DNA of 64,000 nt, taken from positions 19,775,122-19,839,121 of the forward strand of contig NC_089782.1 of assembly GCF_040412425.1 (NCBI RefSeq), read 5' to 3'. Position numbers and translations under genes: made by a program. This stretch comes from Macrobrachium rosenbergii (lineage: Eukaryota > Arthropoda > Malacostraca > Decapoda > Palaemonidae). Under the pieces are notes generated by a model, which saw only the letters and a program-made list of their open reading frames with translations, ran no database searches and was not told where the DNA came from. Every line of letters begins with the position of its first letter. Position 1 is the first letter of the stretch. This document shows positions 46,151 through 57,569 of the stretch, piece by piece.

Positions 46151-47160
46151 ACTCTGCTTGAACAGAACAGCATCTTGCCCAGGGGTTACATTGGTGAAAG
46201 GTCCATTGAATGAAAAGTGACTGGTACCTCTAGAATCCTTTATCTTCTTCCGTCTAGTAGCCTACCAATGTATATGCACTAGTCTGGCCAGATGTAGGTA
46301 AGTTACAGTAGTTAGTAGATGTAACTCCCTGTCTCTCTTTGAACAAGTAGGGTGTCCTGAGTGGTAGAGCATTATTATTTTTGGGTCTGCTTGAACTGGT
46401 CTTTTGTCACATACAGGAAACTTAGGTATTTTAACTTTCATAGATCATGACTCCTACAAAGCCAAACATTGGCACAGGTCCCCATGAACCATGGTATCAT
46501 GTATGCAGGCTGTATAGGTGGTTATTGGTGTCATGTTTCACTTGCTCATTTACATGACTGGGAAAATGGCACTTTGTAGTTGAAAGAACACCAGTCTTGT
46601 TCTTTTGGCAATACTTCCCATTCAAGGAGTGAGGTTCCTTATAAAAGATGAAGGTTTGTATCCTAGTAGGTATAAATTGCAAATTCAAGATAATTTGCAA
46701 TTTTCCTAGATATTCATTCAGACTAGAAATCTTTTACTTAATCCCACCAACAACCAATCATGATTGTCCTTGTTCCTGAGGGAAAAAGTGACCCAGTGGT
46801 TGAGTAAGGGGTTATGGCTCTCATACCCCATTCAATCAGTGCCACTGGTTAACTACCTTGTTACCAGGCTTAAAGAACTGGACCAGCTTTTGTTGAAGGT
46901 TTATCCATATAAAAGACTTGGGGTTTGTATATCTAGGAAAAATGAACTTTGGTTATTGTTATTCATTGCCAAAATTACTTCAAAGCATATGTGTGTACTT
47001 GTTAACGTATAATTGTGGATAAACCATGTGTGTGTTGTTAATGTGTAATTGTGGATTTTACCCATTGATAAGATTAGTTGTGAATGCTTTTGCTCTTAAA
47101 AGAATTTGTTTTTCAATTCACATACTGTATTATCTTATTAAAAGATTTTTTTATTTAAAG

Positions 47161-47307
47161 GTAGCTGGAGTTGTTGGCAATTTAACTCAGGTCGCATTCA
47201 GCTTGCTGTATTATCTTCAAGTCTATTTGGGTGACAAAATAAGTCCTGGAGCCTTTTGGGCAATGGGACTCTTTTCACCTTGTGCTTTCTCAATGGCAAT
47301 TGACAAG
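47161..47307 (+). CDS. ABCA5: ABCA5-like transporter, exon 8 (TM5 region)
   Basis: 49 codons, phase 0/0; acceptor TTTATTTAAAG, donor AAG followed by GTATGG. It encodes VAGVVGNLTQVAFSLLYYLQ and GAFWAMGLFSPCAFSMAIDK. The membrane helix followed by the L-F-S-P-C-A-F/C-x-x-I-x-x pattern matches the end of TMD1 in ABCA proteins. Confidence 0.94.
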
Positions 47308-48085
47308 GTATGGCTGTCCTGTGGCAGAAGTTATGTAGTTTACCTTATATTTTAATAGGCTGTATACGAATAAAATTACTGGTTTGAAGATGAGAATTTA
47401 TATGATTCTGTTTTACAAAGTCCAGGTAAAAATTATGAAGCTTGAAGTAAGACTGAAGCAGGTTGTAGATGCAGTACTGTAAAGGGATTGATTACGCTTG
47501 TATGTTGCTTCAAAATGATCATATAATGCTAAAATGCTGTTCTGTCTAAACGGAATGCTGCTTGTCTCCAGCTAGAGGTAAACTTTTGAAATAGAATATA
47601 AGCAGTAATTAAAGAAAGATAATTATTACTCTCACCATCGGAATACCTTACTAGAAGTTTCTACTTTGAATCTGGATGCCTTCTTTGAGCACTGTCCATT
47701 ATATATTAGTTAACCTTGAGGTCTTTGGCATAGCACTAAAACAAACAGGAGTCATTTTCTGAATGCAGTTCAGTTCGGTTAGGGGATGGTATGTAGCTCA
47801 AGAAAGAGAGAGAAAAATACTTTGTTTTAATTTGTTTGGTTACTGTATCCCTCTGCGTATGGCCTTAGTGTGGTTACTGAGTAAGGACCAGCACCTAGGT
47901 AAGTCTTAGCTGTCACGGTACTACAAAAATTTATGAGTGTATTAGCTGTAAGAATCTGTTGGTTTTGGCTTGTGTAAAATGATGAATTCTGTGTGTGATA
48001 ATAGTACCATTTTCCTTAAAAGATTTAAGTAAGGTCTCATGTTGTTTCTGACAACTTACTGGTGTTAATGTTTCATCATTTCCAG
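47308..48085. other. ABCA intron 8
   Basis: 778 bp, AT-rich, nothing recognised. Confidence 0.75.
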
Positions 48086-48233
48086 GTGCTCCTTTTTGAT
48101 TTCTATGGCGGGCTTAATTTTGATCGGCTTTGGGAAGGTGAAGGCCTTCCATTTGCTGGCAGTCTTATTATGATATCAGTCGACATCCTTTTGTACTTGT
48201 CACTTGCCTACTACCTAGATAATGTTGTGCCAA
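48086..48233 (+). CDS. ABCA5: ABCA5-like transporter, exon 9 (last helix of TMD1)
   Basis: Phase 0 in, 1 out; acceptor TTTCCAG, donor CCAA followed by GTAAG. It encodes DFYGGLNFDRLWEGEGLPFA and the helix LIMISVDILLYLSLAYYLDN, ending VVP. The DF-x-x-G-x-x-F-x-x-L layout and AVYLD-x-V-x-P ending are like ABCA5. Confidence 0.96.
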
Positions 48234-48390
48234 GTAAGAAAAAATTAATGTTTCTTGGTTTGTAGATATATATGAAAGTCATAAATAATAAATAGCTATT
48301 ATTTGCTGTTAAGCTACAGTATTTTTATCAGATATACTGTAAATATGTAAATGAATTGTGTACTTTTCAAAGTCCATTTTGAAATTTCAG

Positions 48391-48467
48391 GTGAGTATGG
48401 TACTAAGAGGAAGCCATGGTTCATATTCCAAAAGTCATTTTGGATTCAGCCAGACAAGGGTATGAAG
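48391..48467 (+). CDS. ABCA5: ABCA5-like transporter, exon 10 (TMD1-NBD1 linker)
   Basis: 77 nt, phase 1 in, 0 out; acceptor AAATTTCAG, donor AAG followed by GTAAGA. It encodes SEYGTKRKPWFIFQKSFWIQ then PDKGMK. P-(G/S)-E-(Y/F)-G-x-x-R-x-x-x-(Y/F)-F-x-x-S-(Y/F)-W is the conserved joint between the last helix of TMD1 and NBD1. Confidence 0.96.
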
Positions 48468-48679
48468 GTAAGATATTTGATTTTTGCTCTACAATTCTCT
48501 CTCCCTTTTTATGAAAGGAAATTCAGTCAGGGAAAGCAGCCCAAGTGCACTTATCTAGCCAAACCTAAAAAATGAAAAAGGAAGGAAAAAGTGAAGTCTG
48601 ATTTATTGATTGAGTCTAACTACAGTACCAGACTCCAAATAGTTTCTACCAGTTACATACTACTAGAGAGGATGCATAC

Positions 48680-50000
48680 TTTAGTTCGAAGGCTACCTTT
48701 TGAAGTCCTGTAAGCATCTTCCTTACCTGTGATACAGGTGTTCCATCCACTTTTGTGTCAACAATTTGGGCCTGTCAGAGGAAGGAAAGGCATTCCTCAT
48801 TTCCCAATATCTCCTTGGTCCCCTTAATCCTGGATAGAAGGCCATGTATTTCCCATCCAGCTGTACCCAAGACCTACTGTTCCTCCAGAGATGTGTGAAG
48901 CTCCCTAGACTGTCCATTTCTGCCACTCCTTCAGTGATCCATTAGAGGACATGATTTAACTCTGTGAAGCAGTGTTCTTTGGCAGAACACTTGGAGAAGG
49001 AGGATTTGGGGATGAATATGTTTTGCAAAAGGAGACATCCTCCTCTGAGATGTGAGGCTGAGTTTGCAAGATTTTTAACAAGCATCACTTGCAGTATCAT
49101 GAGAGCAATCTGCATTGTTGAGGATGAGTTGTACAAGAGAGGAGTCAGTGGATTGCCTTTTTGATCTTCTTTAGCCATTTTTACTAGAGTTCTCTTGAAT
49201 AAATGCCAAGCTTAGAATGGAGGGCTGAGGGACGGCCATGAGGTATGACTACTGGTTGTCTGCCTGACACTCCTCCATGTTCTTTGTAGGCTCATCATCC
49301 TTCACCTGTTTAAGTAGATGTGTCTGAGCTTTTGCTCCAGGAGTTCCTCACAGTCACCAGTTAGCAAGATGGGTTGTGGGTACTGTTGACTCACTGTTGA
49401 CTGAGGGAATCAAAGTTCTTGGCTCCCTCAGGCACCTTGTTCCTGGCCTTTCATAAAGGCCAGGAACAAGGTGCTGTTACTCTGCTGGCCATTGATTCTC
49501 CATATCTGAACGACGGTGTACTTACTATTCTTGTTGCTGCCCCAGCTACCCTGCCCAGACCTCCAGCTTATCCTGTTCCTGTACATATAGCTCTTGGATT
49601 GCTTGCTGTTTTGGCAGTAGCTACTCCATAGATTCCTGCACATGCAGCTCCATTTCTGCATGTTGCACCTATCATTCCTGGAGAAACTACTGTGCTATTC
49701 TTGCAATAATGTTCTTGTCTTGCCTGCTGTGCCTGTTGCTCTGATAGCAGTTGCTATTCCTGCTCCTGTACTTTCAGCTTATGTATTGCAGCTCTACCTC
49801 GTAAATCTTCTGTGTTTGCAGCTACATTCATGGTTGTTCATCCTGCTCCATTGGTACCTTTCTTTGTGCTTGGCCCCTGCTGTGCAAGTGATATCTCCAG
49901 GCTCACTTGCTGATTGTTCATGCTTTATCAGCCTTTGTTGCCATATTTCCAGTGTCTGTTGCTTCTGTTGTTATGGTCATCATCATTTTTTAAGGTTAGC
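48680..50000 (+). mobile_element. Low-complexity gag-like retroelement fragment
   Basis: In ABCA intron 10. Short frames on both strands with no intact ORF. The segment 49419-50000 encodes Pro/Val/Ala-rich repeats (VPVALIAVAIPAPVL and similar) like the gag end of the third DIRS-like element at 43640. It contains a perfect hairpin at 49433-49473. I infer a fragment of the same kind of element. RT and termini were not seen. Confidence 0.4.
49433..49473. repeat. Perfect 19-bp inverted repeat with 3-nt loop
   Basis: CACCTTGTTCCTGGCCTTT, then CAT, then AAAGGCCAGGAACAAGGTG: a complete 41-bp hairpin with no mismatch. Confidence 0.97.
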
Positions 50001-50029
50001 TTCATAAAATTACTTATCTCCATTCTCTT

Positions 50030-50340
50030 GTGTCCAGTGCTCTTTTTGCTGCCTAAATTCTCATTACTTCTATAACCTTCATCTATTCACTCTCGCCACG
50101 AATTCCTGGGACTTCTTGCAAGTCTTTGTCCTGCTGCATCCTATCCGCCATTTTTCTGATCAACTGTTCCACATTGATTTTCATTACATATCCAAACCAT
50201 CTCAAACTCCAGTCTCTTGATAACTCACCTCTCAACCTATGCCTGATTTGTAAAAGTCTTCCCATTGTCTTCTTGCCTTAACTTTCAAAATTTTGTAAGA
50301 TCTCCCCAGCTATCACAGCAGGGTTTTCAACTTACCTCTC
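50030..50340 (-). pseudogene. Non-LTR retrotransposon RT, C-terminal fragment
   Basis: Minus-strand frame at 50265-50083 reads RLRGELSRDWSLRWFGYVMK then INVEQLIRKMADR, the R-x-L-R-W-F-G-H-V-x-R segment found after the RT domain in non-LTR elements. Only this end is present. It is on the opposite strand to the element at 35346. Confidence 0.7.
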
Positions 50341-50693
50341 TTTCCCATTTGCTCATGTAGTGGTTTTCAGGCACTGAAAATCCCTACCTTCTGAAACATT
50401 CATTAGTCAGTAACAATGCATTTTTCTCCCTATTATACTTGATAGGATCTCCAATTTACATGTAAATTTTAACAAAGTTGATCATTTTCCTGTTTTTATT
50501 TTGTACATAGGAAATTTCAAAGAGGTTTGAAAATACAATTTTTCTTAGTATAAGATAGCTCATCATCACTGAAGTTAGTTTTGCGTCATAAATGTTTGTC
50601 ATATATATCTTTCATTTTTTCTCAGTAAATCTTGGCTAATGACCAAGGTAACTATTGTTCAAGATTTCACTGAATAGGGGTTAAGCATTCCCA

Positions 50694-50882
50694 GTGGACA
50701 TAGGAGCAAATGCAGTAAGCCAGTTGGGCACACACAGAAGACATTTCTCACTTACAGCTTTGGCTAAAGAATATGGGGTGCCCAGAAAGACTTTCACAGA
50801 CAGGTTGCAAGGCAGAGGGAGGGATGATTGTAAGAGTGCAGAGAGGAATAGGGATTTAATGCTTCAGAAAGAAAATGCTTAA
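50694..50882 (+). pseudogene. psq-type helix-turn-helix fragment (pogo/Tigger-like transposase)
   Basis: 62 codons including FSLTALAKEYGVPRKTFTDR then LQGRGRDD. The S-L-x-x-x-A-K-x-Y-G-V-P-x-x-T-x-x-D-R-x-x-G pattern is that of psq/CENP-B N-terminal HTH domains in pogo-type transposases and related proteins. No DDE domain follows. The start codon is uncertain. It may be a fragment of a larger transposon or a host psq-domain copy. Confidence 0.5.
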
Positions 50883-51353
50883 GTAGTTAGCATAGGTTAC
50901 TTGTATATATGCTTTGTGTTTTGTCAGGTTAAGTGGGAGATAGGTTGTGTGGCCATCAATCCCTTGTGAAGGATGGTGGAGGGAATTAAGAATGAAATAG
51001 CTAGAAGCTACAGAGTTGAGACAGCTTGACAGGATGCACTGAAGTAGAGTCATTTTCTCAACAGTAAACATTCTTGGAGTGTTTTCAGCTTGCAAAGCAG
51101 CAGCTTGAAGAAGATGAATGTATGAGTAGGTCACAAGATATATAATCATGATGAGATCATCACTGACTTAAATAAAAGTACTCAAAAGCCAGTCTTACTA
51201 GAAGGAATTACTTATGCTCTCTGACATGAAATTGCTTCACTATTAAAAGGGGAATGTCTGCACACACACACACACAAAAGGATGAAAAATGAAACACTTA
51301 ACTTCCAGTGAAAACTATTCCTGAAAGATCTACCTATAATATATATGAAACAA

Positions 51354-51362
51354 ATATTATTA

Positions 51363-51397
<35 letters not shown>

Positions 51398-51415
51398 ATT
51401 ATTATTATTATTATT
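51354..51415. repeat. (TTA)n microsatellite, left of a MITE
   Basis: TTA/TAT units with short interruptions, continued on the right at 51770-51824. Confidence 0.93.
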
Positions 51416-51767
51416 ACAGTGAACCCCCCCGTATTCGTGGGGATGCGTACCACACCCCCCCGTGAATAGCTAAAATCTGGGAGTACTTAAAACCCCTCTA
51501 AAAACACTTAGAACTGCCCATTTTGATAGCTTAAACCAAGAAAAACCCTGTAAAAATGCTTATACCTGAGTATTTTAATAGTTTTATCACAAAAAGTGCA
51601 TTTATTCATGAAAATTATATGAAAATACAGTAATTAGTGAATATTTCTCAGTGAAAAATACCACGAATGGGCGAATTTTCCGTGAAAAATGGCTAGATAT
51701 GTTCCACAGAGAAACCCGCGAGTGCGTGAGTCCCCGAACCATGAGAACGCGAATATGGGGGTTTACT

Positions 51768-51769
<2 letters not shown>
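51416..51769. mobile_element. MITE-like element inserted in a (TTA)n tract
   Basis: The left end ACAGTGAACCCCCCCGTATT and right end CGAATATGGGGGTTTACTGT are inverted repeats of about 20 bp. The 354-bp body carries CGTGAA and CGCGA blocks and no ORF. Both sides are (TTA)n, so the element lies inside one TTA repeat, with probable TA target duplication. Confidence 0.82.
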
Positions 51770-51799
<30 letters not shown>

Positions 51800-51824
51800 G
51801 TTATTATTATTATTATTATTATTA
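51770..51824. repeat. (TTA)n microsatellite, right of a MITE
   Basis: About 18 TTA units with one GTT interruption. Poly-Asn and poly-Leu frames across it are not genes. Confidence 0.95.
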
Positions 51825-53048
51825 AAAATAAAGAAAAAACACAACTATGAGAAAACTTGAGCTACTTTTGAGTTGACCATCATGGCCAAGCACCGTGTTT
51901 AATGGTAGATGCTGTGCTGCTGAAATGCAACCATCAGTATTAGCAACCATTCATGGCAATGTTTGTAATGAAAATTGTGTTTCTTTCACATAAACACTGA
52001 GGGGTTTCAGCCAACAGCATGAATTTCACAGAAAATGACTAGTAAGTATACTGCAAAATTCATGCATGTATTATATATTTCTCCAGCAAAATTTTGATCA
52101 ACAGTGTCAGATTTGCTGGTTTTGAGGCTCAAAAAATGTCCCTCTTATTCAGGGTTGGGTCAATACTAAATAAGAGGGATTAGTCAAAAAGATAGATAAA
52201 ACCACGTACAATCATTATTATGCAAAAGTGATGAGCTAAGGTTAAACAGAAAATAGCCAGAAATTTTTTGATTTAGGGAAACTTCAGAGTGGCAAAATTA
52301 GTGTTGCTGACTGAAGTGGAAGTTCCAAAATAGGTGGCTAGTGCCTTGGCCAGCTTATTACTCTCAAGCTCTCAACCATTCCTGCTACTCTGACTGGGTC
52401 CTTATCATGTCCTTTGTGGGCACTCTCACTCCAGTCACTCTAATTGCTCCTCATTCAGTTGAGAGTGATCAGTTGATACAGGTGATAGGAGTCTTTGCTG
52501 ATGATTATGAACTTGTTTTCTAATCACTGCTATGATGCTGTTGTCCCATCATGATTAAGTGTCAGACTGTAAATGCTTTGTACATCTATATAGCACCTAC
52601 ATGTAAAATTCCCATTTGCGGTAGAAGAACTAATCAAAATAATCATACTGTATTTAAGTTTTTTGAAGCTGAGTTAAACTTAGATACAGTAAACAACATA
52701 TGCAAACCTATGAATACTTTAAGGAACAAGTGGGAAATCTATTGTGAAGCAGTTTTTTTTTATTAAAAAACTGATAGTTTAATATAAAGCCTCTGCCTTC
52801 CATATAGATACAAGCAAGGGTGAAGCATTGTGAATGCAGCTCCAAAATGCCTAGTACTTTGAAAGTAGTCTCGGTTTTTATCATAATTTCTGTTTAAAAA
52901 TATATTATAAATATTAATATAGATATCCAAATATGTTTATATACATACCTGTAATCAATATATGATCTCTGAATGTAAATATTTCTCATGAAATCAATTA
53001 GAATGGCAAAAATGATCCGTAATGGGTGTTTTGGTTTGATTTTTCTAG
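51825..53048. other. ABCA intron 10, distal part
   Basis: AT-rich, nothing recognised. A small hairpin (CCCTCTTATT and AATAAGAGGG, about 52141-52180) is present. Acceptor TTTTTCTAG at 53040-53048. Confidence 0.6.
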
Positions 53049-53220
53049 TTTAGCAAGTTAATGTCAGGAGAGAACAATGGTTTTGAAGATGATGCGATCC
53101 CTGAGTCTCCAGACCTTGAGCCTGTATCTGCTGAACTTCAAGGAAAGGCTGCTGTTCGAATTCGTCACTTGAAGAAGGTGTTTCAGCCTCGTGGGAAGAA
53201 GGCAGTTACAGCTGTCGATG
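53049..53220 (+). CDS. ABCA5: ABCA5-like transporter, exon 11 (linker to start of NBD1)
   Basis: Phase 0 in, 1 out; donor GATG followed by GTAAGT. It encodes FSKLMSGENNGFEDDAIPES, EPVSAELQGKAAVRIRHLKK, VFQPRGKKAVTAVD. E-P-V-S-x-E-x-x-G-K-x-A-(V/I)-R-I is a close match to ABCA5 and its relatives (sites right before NBD1). The acidic linker is variable in the family. Confidence 0.96.
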
Positions 53221-53743
53221 GTAAGTAGTCAGTCATTCAATTGGTACTTTTATGGTAGACTTCGCTGGACCAAAATGGCTGAAAATTTTCACAATAATTA
53301 TAAGAACTGGAGCAGAGACAAAAGCTATGACCAGGGCAATAGAGGTCCATAAAAAATATGTTAGATTGTTTTGAAACTTTTAAAAGTTGTAACTATTTTT
53401 ATACTGTATAGGATGTAAAAGAACTGTATGTGAAGCACATTTGAATGGACTTGGTGTCATGGCTGTGCTTTCACTAACAACACAGCACTTTCATTTAGCC
53501 ATCTAAGATAAAGACAAGATTGATTAGAATGGAGCCAAAGAAATTTTTATTGATCCTTCTTAGCATATGTTGATGTATTGATTATATGTGTGTTGTTTAA
53601 TGCTGTGTTTTCAGTCAGTCATAAAATTCTCTCCATTTTAGGAAATATGAGCATGACTGTATTAATCTTTATGTATCTTTCACTTATCCTCATACAAAAT
53701 ATCCCTACTGAAAACTAAAACTACTTTTTTTTTTGTCTGGTAG

Positions 53744-53885
53744 GTATCAGCCTAGACATATATGAAAGCCAGATAACTGCTATTTTGGGGCATAATGGTG
53801 CAGGAAAGACTACATTATTCAATATCCTCACTGGTATGTTAGCTCCAACATCAGGAACAGCCACAGTGTTTGGTTTGGATATTAG
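53744..53885 (+). CDS. ABCA5: ABCA5-like transporter, exon 12 (NBD1 Walker A)
   Basis: Phase 1 in, 2 out; acceptor GTCTGGTAG, donor TTAG followed by GTAAGG. It encodes [40 protein letters not shown] and TVFGLDI. Walker A is GHNGAGKTT, complete, so NBD1 should bind ATP. ITA-x-LGH is typical of ABCA proteins. Confidence 0.98.
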
Positions 53886-55080
53886 GTAAGGAATCATATT
53901 TTCAGTGAATGACTATTTGCTTCCTGTCAAACTGCTCATTCAGTCGTAACTCCATATATGTGGCATGCAAATTTCCAGACACTGCATTCTTTGTTTAGCA
54001 AACAGAATTGTAAGAAGGCTACTGTGCATGTCCCACCTAGACCCTTCGGTTCCCATCATTCATCTGCTTTGTGTTTGTGTCTGCCAAGCTGGTTAATGCA
54101 AGTTAGATTGCCCTGGATTGTTTCTACTCTGTAGGATGCTTTATCACTGTTGTTCTAGTTTTTTAATCATAATAATTTGTGCTGCTTTTTCTCTTACAAT
54201 GGGACAATTTGCTTAGTGTATGGTGCTTTCTAGTGAAATTTTTTATGTATACAGTATACTTTTTTCAGTTGCAAGTCTTGAATCACATGGTTGTGTTTTG
54301 TATTGGAAAGAAAATTTTTTTTGGGGGAACAACATATGTTTTAGCATTCTGTGAATGTTCCTATGTCTATGTGAATTTTGTTGTTGCTAGTCAAAAGTTA
54401 GGGTTTAGTCTTTGCCATTTGTTAGTGCCATTTATTAGTGGCAAGTTGTTAGGTAGTTGAAATTTTACATTACTCCTGAATTGCCTTTTAACTCATTTTG
54501 GTTGTTTTTTATCTAGATTAAGGGCTTTGTAGTACAAAGGCTTCTTTGTGCTTTTCATATTTTTTTAACTTTTGTGTGTTCTGGGCTTTACTTATTGTTC
54601 ATTCATATGTAATGCCCCCTTTTGTGGCAAGTAAGTTTCCTGACACTGCATTCTTTTGTATAATAGACAGAAGAAAACACCACAGATTATGTAGATATTC
54701 TCTTAGAGGAAAGGCAGTAATATTATTAAAAGAATTCTGCATGTTAGAAATTATCTGGGAAAATATTACTTGCTTTAACTAGCTTGGGCTTTAGTTATTG
54801 TTAATAATTAATTTTATTCCCTCAGATTAGGCACTTGATGTATTGTTTAAGTGTTTAGGTTATTTATTATTTCTTATTTTTTGCATGTCATTTTCTGAGA
54901 TATTTGCACTCTGAGATATCAGTAATCCAATTTAACAATGATTTTTTGTGGTCATCGACTGCCTTTTCTGAAAATATGTTCTTTTCTGACTCAGCCCATA
55001 GCCATCTAGCCATACACTATGAAATTGTAACAATTTCCCGCTATTGATTATGAGATAAGGTCAAACTATGGAGGACTTCC
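53886..55080. other. ABCA intron 12, proximal part
   Basis: AT-rich, T-rich sequence with short frames only. Nothing recognised until the RT fragment near 55080. Confidence 0.6.
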
Positions 55081-55640
55081 AGGATTTTACATTTCCTTCT
55101 GTTTTGCTGAAGGCAAGAAAGAGCTGATACCCCTCTCCAACTTCAGCGATCAGATGGTAGTTCCATCCAGAAAGGGGACTTCTTGGCATCCATCAGCTTG
55201 AAAGATGGTTACTTTCAAGTTTTTGCTTTCTGCCCTTGAAGAAATGGTTATGCATCATCTGGAGGAGAAAGGCTTTTCAGTTGCGCACCCTCTATTTTGG
55301 CCTAATCCTTGTCAAATCATGGGATCACAATCAAGTATTCAGTTTGGGCTGATACTTGGAGGACTAGCTCATCATGGCGACCTCAAAGGAGGCTCTTTGA
55401 CTTTATCTGAATATGCTGCTCCGACATTGTCAGAACCTTATCATCATCATGAGCAGAGAAGAGTCGGAATTGGAACCAGAATCACAATTAGTTTACCTGG
55501 GGGTGGTCATACCTGCATCCCATACCACAGAGGAGAAGATATGGAGTGTACAGTTATCTATGTATCTGTTTGTTCAGGCAAAGATTCTGTCTTCTAAGGC
55601 CTGGAAGACCTCATGGCTCATCAGATTTCACATGAAAAAC
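55080..55640 (+). pseudogene. DIRS-like reverse transcriptase fragment
   Basis: Frames give KGDFLASISLKDGYFQVFAF near 55175-55235 (the first RT catalytic Asp region; the usual D-L-K-D-A-Y-F-Q-V-P is changed to S-L-K-D-G-Y) and, in another frame, EESELEPESQLVYLGVVIPA and EEKIWSVQ near 55455-55565, the C-terminal RT segment E-K-S-x-L-x-P-x-Q-x-x-x-Y-L-G-V-x-I. The middle with the YLDD box is deleted. No termini seen. Confidence 0.7.
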
Positions 55641-56720
55641 TTGCCCACACAGCCACTTCCAGATATTTTCATTCCAGCAGTAGCTGAATGGTATGTGGGA
55701 TCCAGTTCTACAGACCATTTTCTTTCCTATTCCAGTTGTTTCAGATGTGAAGAAATAAATATATGGGAGAAAACAGAAAGTTATGGGGCATGTTAACAAC
55801 AAACAATTAAAAGAAATAGGATAATCTATAAGGCAGAAACATAATGTTAACACTTCCAAAGAAATTAATAAATAATTCAGTATGCCAAATGAAAACATCT
55901 GCAATACTTGAGTTGCTAATTCAGATCCAAAACCCCGACTAGCCAGTGATTTTTGCCTTGTTGATAAATATTGCATTTCATTTTAAGGAAAATAAAGTTA
56001 CAGTACACCAAAATCAATATACTGTATAATGAATTAGAAATCAAAGTGGACAACGAGCTCAGTGGTGGTGAATAGAAAAAGTACTTACAGAACTTCTTGC
56101 AGAACCATTGTCCAACGAAGTAAACTGCCAGTGATGCTCACAAAACTAAGCAGTGGTTCACTGAAAATCTTATTATTATAATCAGTGTTATATCCACCAC
56201 AATGGAAAACAATAAAAAAGAAGAATATAAAATAGAGAAAGATAAATGGAAATTGAAAACTACACTTTGTAATCCTGATTGTTCCATACATCAGAGATCA
56301 CTGCCGTTCTCAAGTTGTCAGTCAGTCAGCAGACACAATAGGAAACATGGAGACATGAAGGACTGTGGGTGTAGGCACCACCCTTCCTGAGCCTCCTGAT
56401 GTTATTTTCTACTGGTGGATTGATGTGTCTGGGATTCATGGACACCATAAAAATAGGTTTAGATAAATTAATGGGTTTGTGACAAAACACCAAGAAAATT
56501 TTAAATTTCTGGTTTTGTGTAAGCTCAGTGAGCCACAAATATATGGGAACCAAATTTTTAATATATTGTTCAAAGTAAACTGTCTGGCAACTAAGGCATT
56601 TTGTTTGTTTCTTGTTTTTTGTAAAATGTGATATACTTTCTAAAAGTGTTAGTATGTGAATCATGATTGTAAAATATAGAATTAAATTTAAAAATCCAAG
56701 AAAAATCTGTCTCCCATCAT
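55641..56720. other. ABCA intron 12, middle part
   Basis: AT-rich, no gene or repeat recognised. Short frames on both strands look random. Confidence 0.55.
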
Positions 56721-57569
56721 ATCTGCTGTATATTTCCGTGTATAAGACGACCTTTAGATAAGAGAAGGTCAAAAATTATGGCAAATTTTCATGAATTTAT
56801 CACATATCTGTAGTATAAGATGACTACTAAATTACAAAATCATCTGTGTATATGCTAGCTTTTGCAATAACAGGTACAGTATCGTATGAAATATTGGTTA
56901 TGTAAAGATGATGTTATTACAAATTCTGTTTTACTTACTGTATCCTTAGAAATTCAAAATAAACGAAATACTCATCACCTAAAAGGGAAACCATTGCTTT
57001 GTTTACATTTCATTGCCAGTCACACACAGCCCCTAACAACAATACTATAATGTATGAAAATTATCGTACATAATTATTGTGTATATGGCTGAATTGTTCT
57101 AAACAAGTATTTACCACCAAAATGATAATGAATTTTTAATGTTATCCTAAATGTTATTACTACTGTACTGTAATTATACTACCATTGAAATTTTTGAAAG
57201 GTTATCAAAAGATAAAGGTTTCTGTGAGTGCAACCATAACTTGATGTTTACATTTTGTTGGCTGGGATCGCATAGTTAAAAGTTTATGTCATTGATATGG
57301 AGTTATTCCTCAAATAGGCTATTATGAAGATATGCCAATAATATATAAGGTAGAAATGGTTTTATTACCTTTATTATCAGTTTATTTCATAATGTGAATC
57401 TCTTGCTGTATGTCAGGTTATTGCACCTAGGCCAAGGCTAGCCTACCAATAAACATCACGTAGAATTCAAGGTTTGATTTTTAGAATGCTAGTATAAGAC
57501 GACCCCCAATTTTAAGGGGTGAATTTTAAGATTTAAAGGTCATCTTATATTTGGAAATATACGGCAGAT
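56721..57569. mobile_element. Foldback MITE-like element with GTATAAGACGACC ends
   Basis: Inverted ends of about 35 bp: ATCTGCTGTATATTTCCGTG and TATAAGACGACCTTT at 56721-56756, with their complement (AAAGGTCATCTTATATTTGG and AAATATACGGCAGAT) at 57535-57569. The motif GTATAAGACGACC or a close variant recurs inside at about 56813 and 57492. About 849 bp, no ORF. Confidence 0.8.

Larger units (their letters stand above)
42715..46915 (+). mobile_element. Third DIRS-like retroelement with inverted termini, decayed
   Basis: The left end (GGCAAAAGCTGGTCTGGTCA, AAGCTTGGTAACAAGGTAGTT, 42731-42775) returns inverted at the right end (AACTACCTTGTTACCAGGCT, GGACCAGCTTTTG, 46850-46900). Inside, in order: a gag-like frame, RT, RNase H and a tyrosine recombinase, all broken. 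It sits in ABCA intron 7. Its sequence is clearly distant from the elements at 6228 and 21945, so it is another lineage of the same type. Confidence 0.78.

Noticed and set aside
51602..51860. ORFs with poly-Asn or poly-Leu
   Set aside because: Products of the TTA microsatellite beside a MITE.
52130..52190. CCCTCTTATT...AATAAGAGGG hairpin as a terminator or small RNA
   Set aside because: Ten-base arms within an AT-rich intron are weak evidence by themselves.
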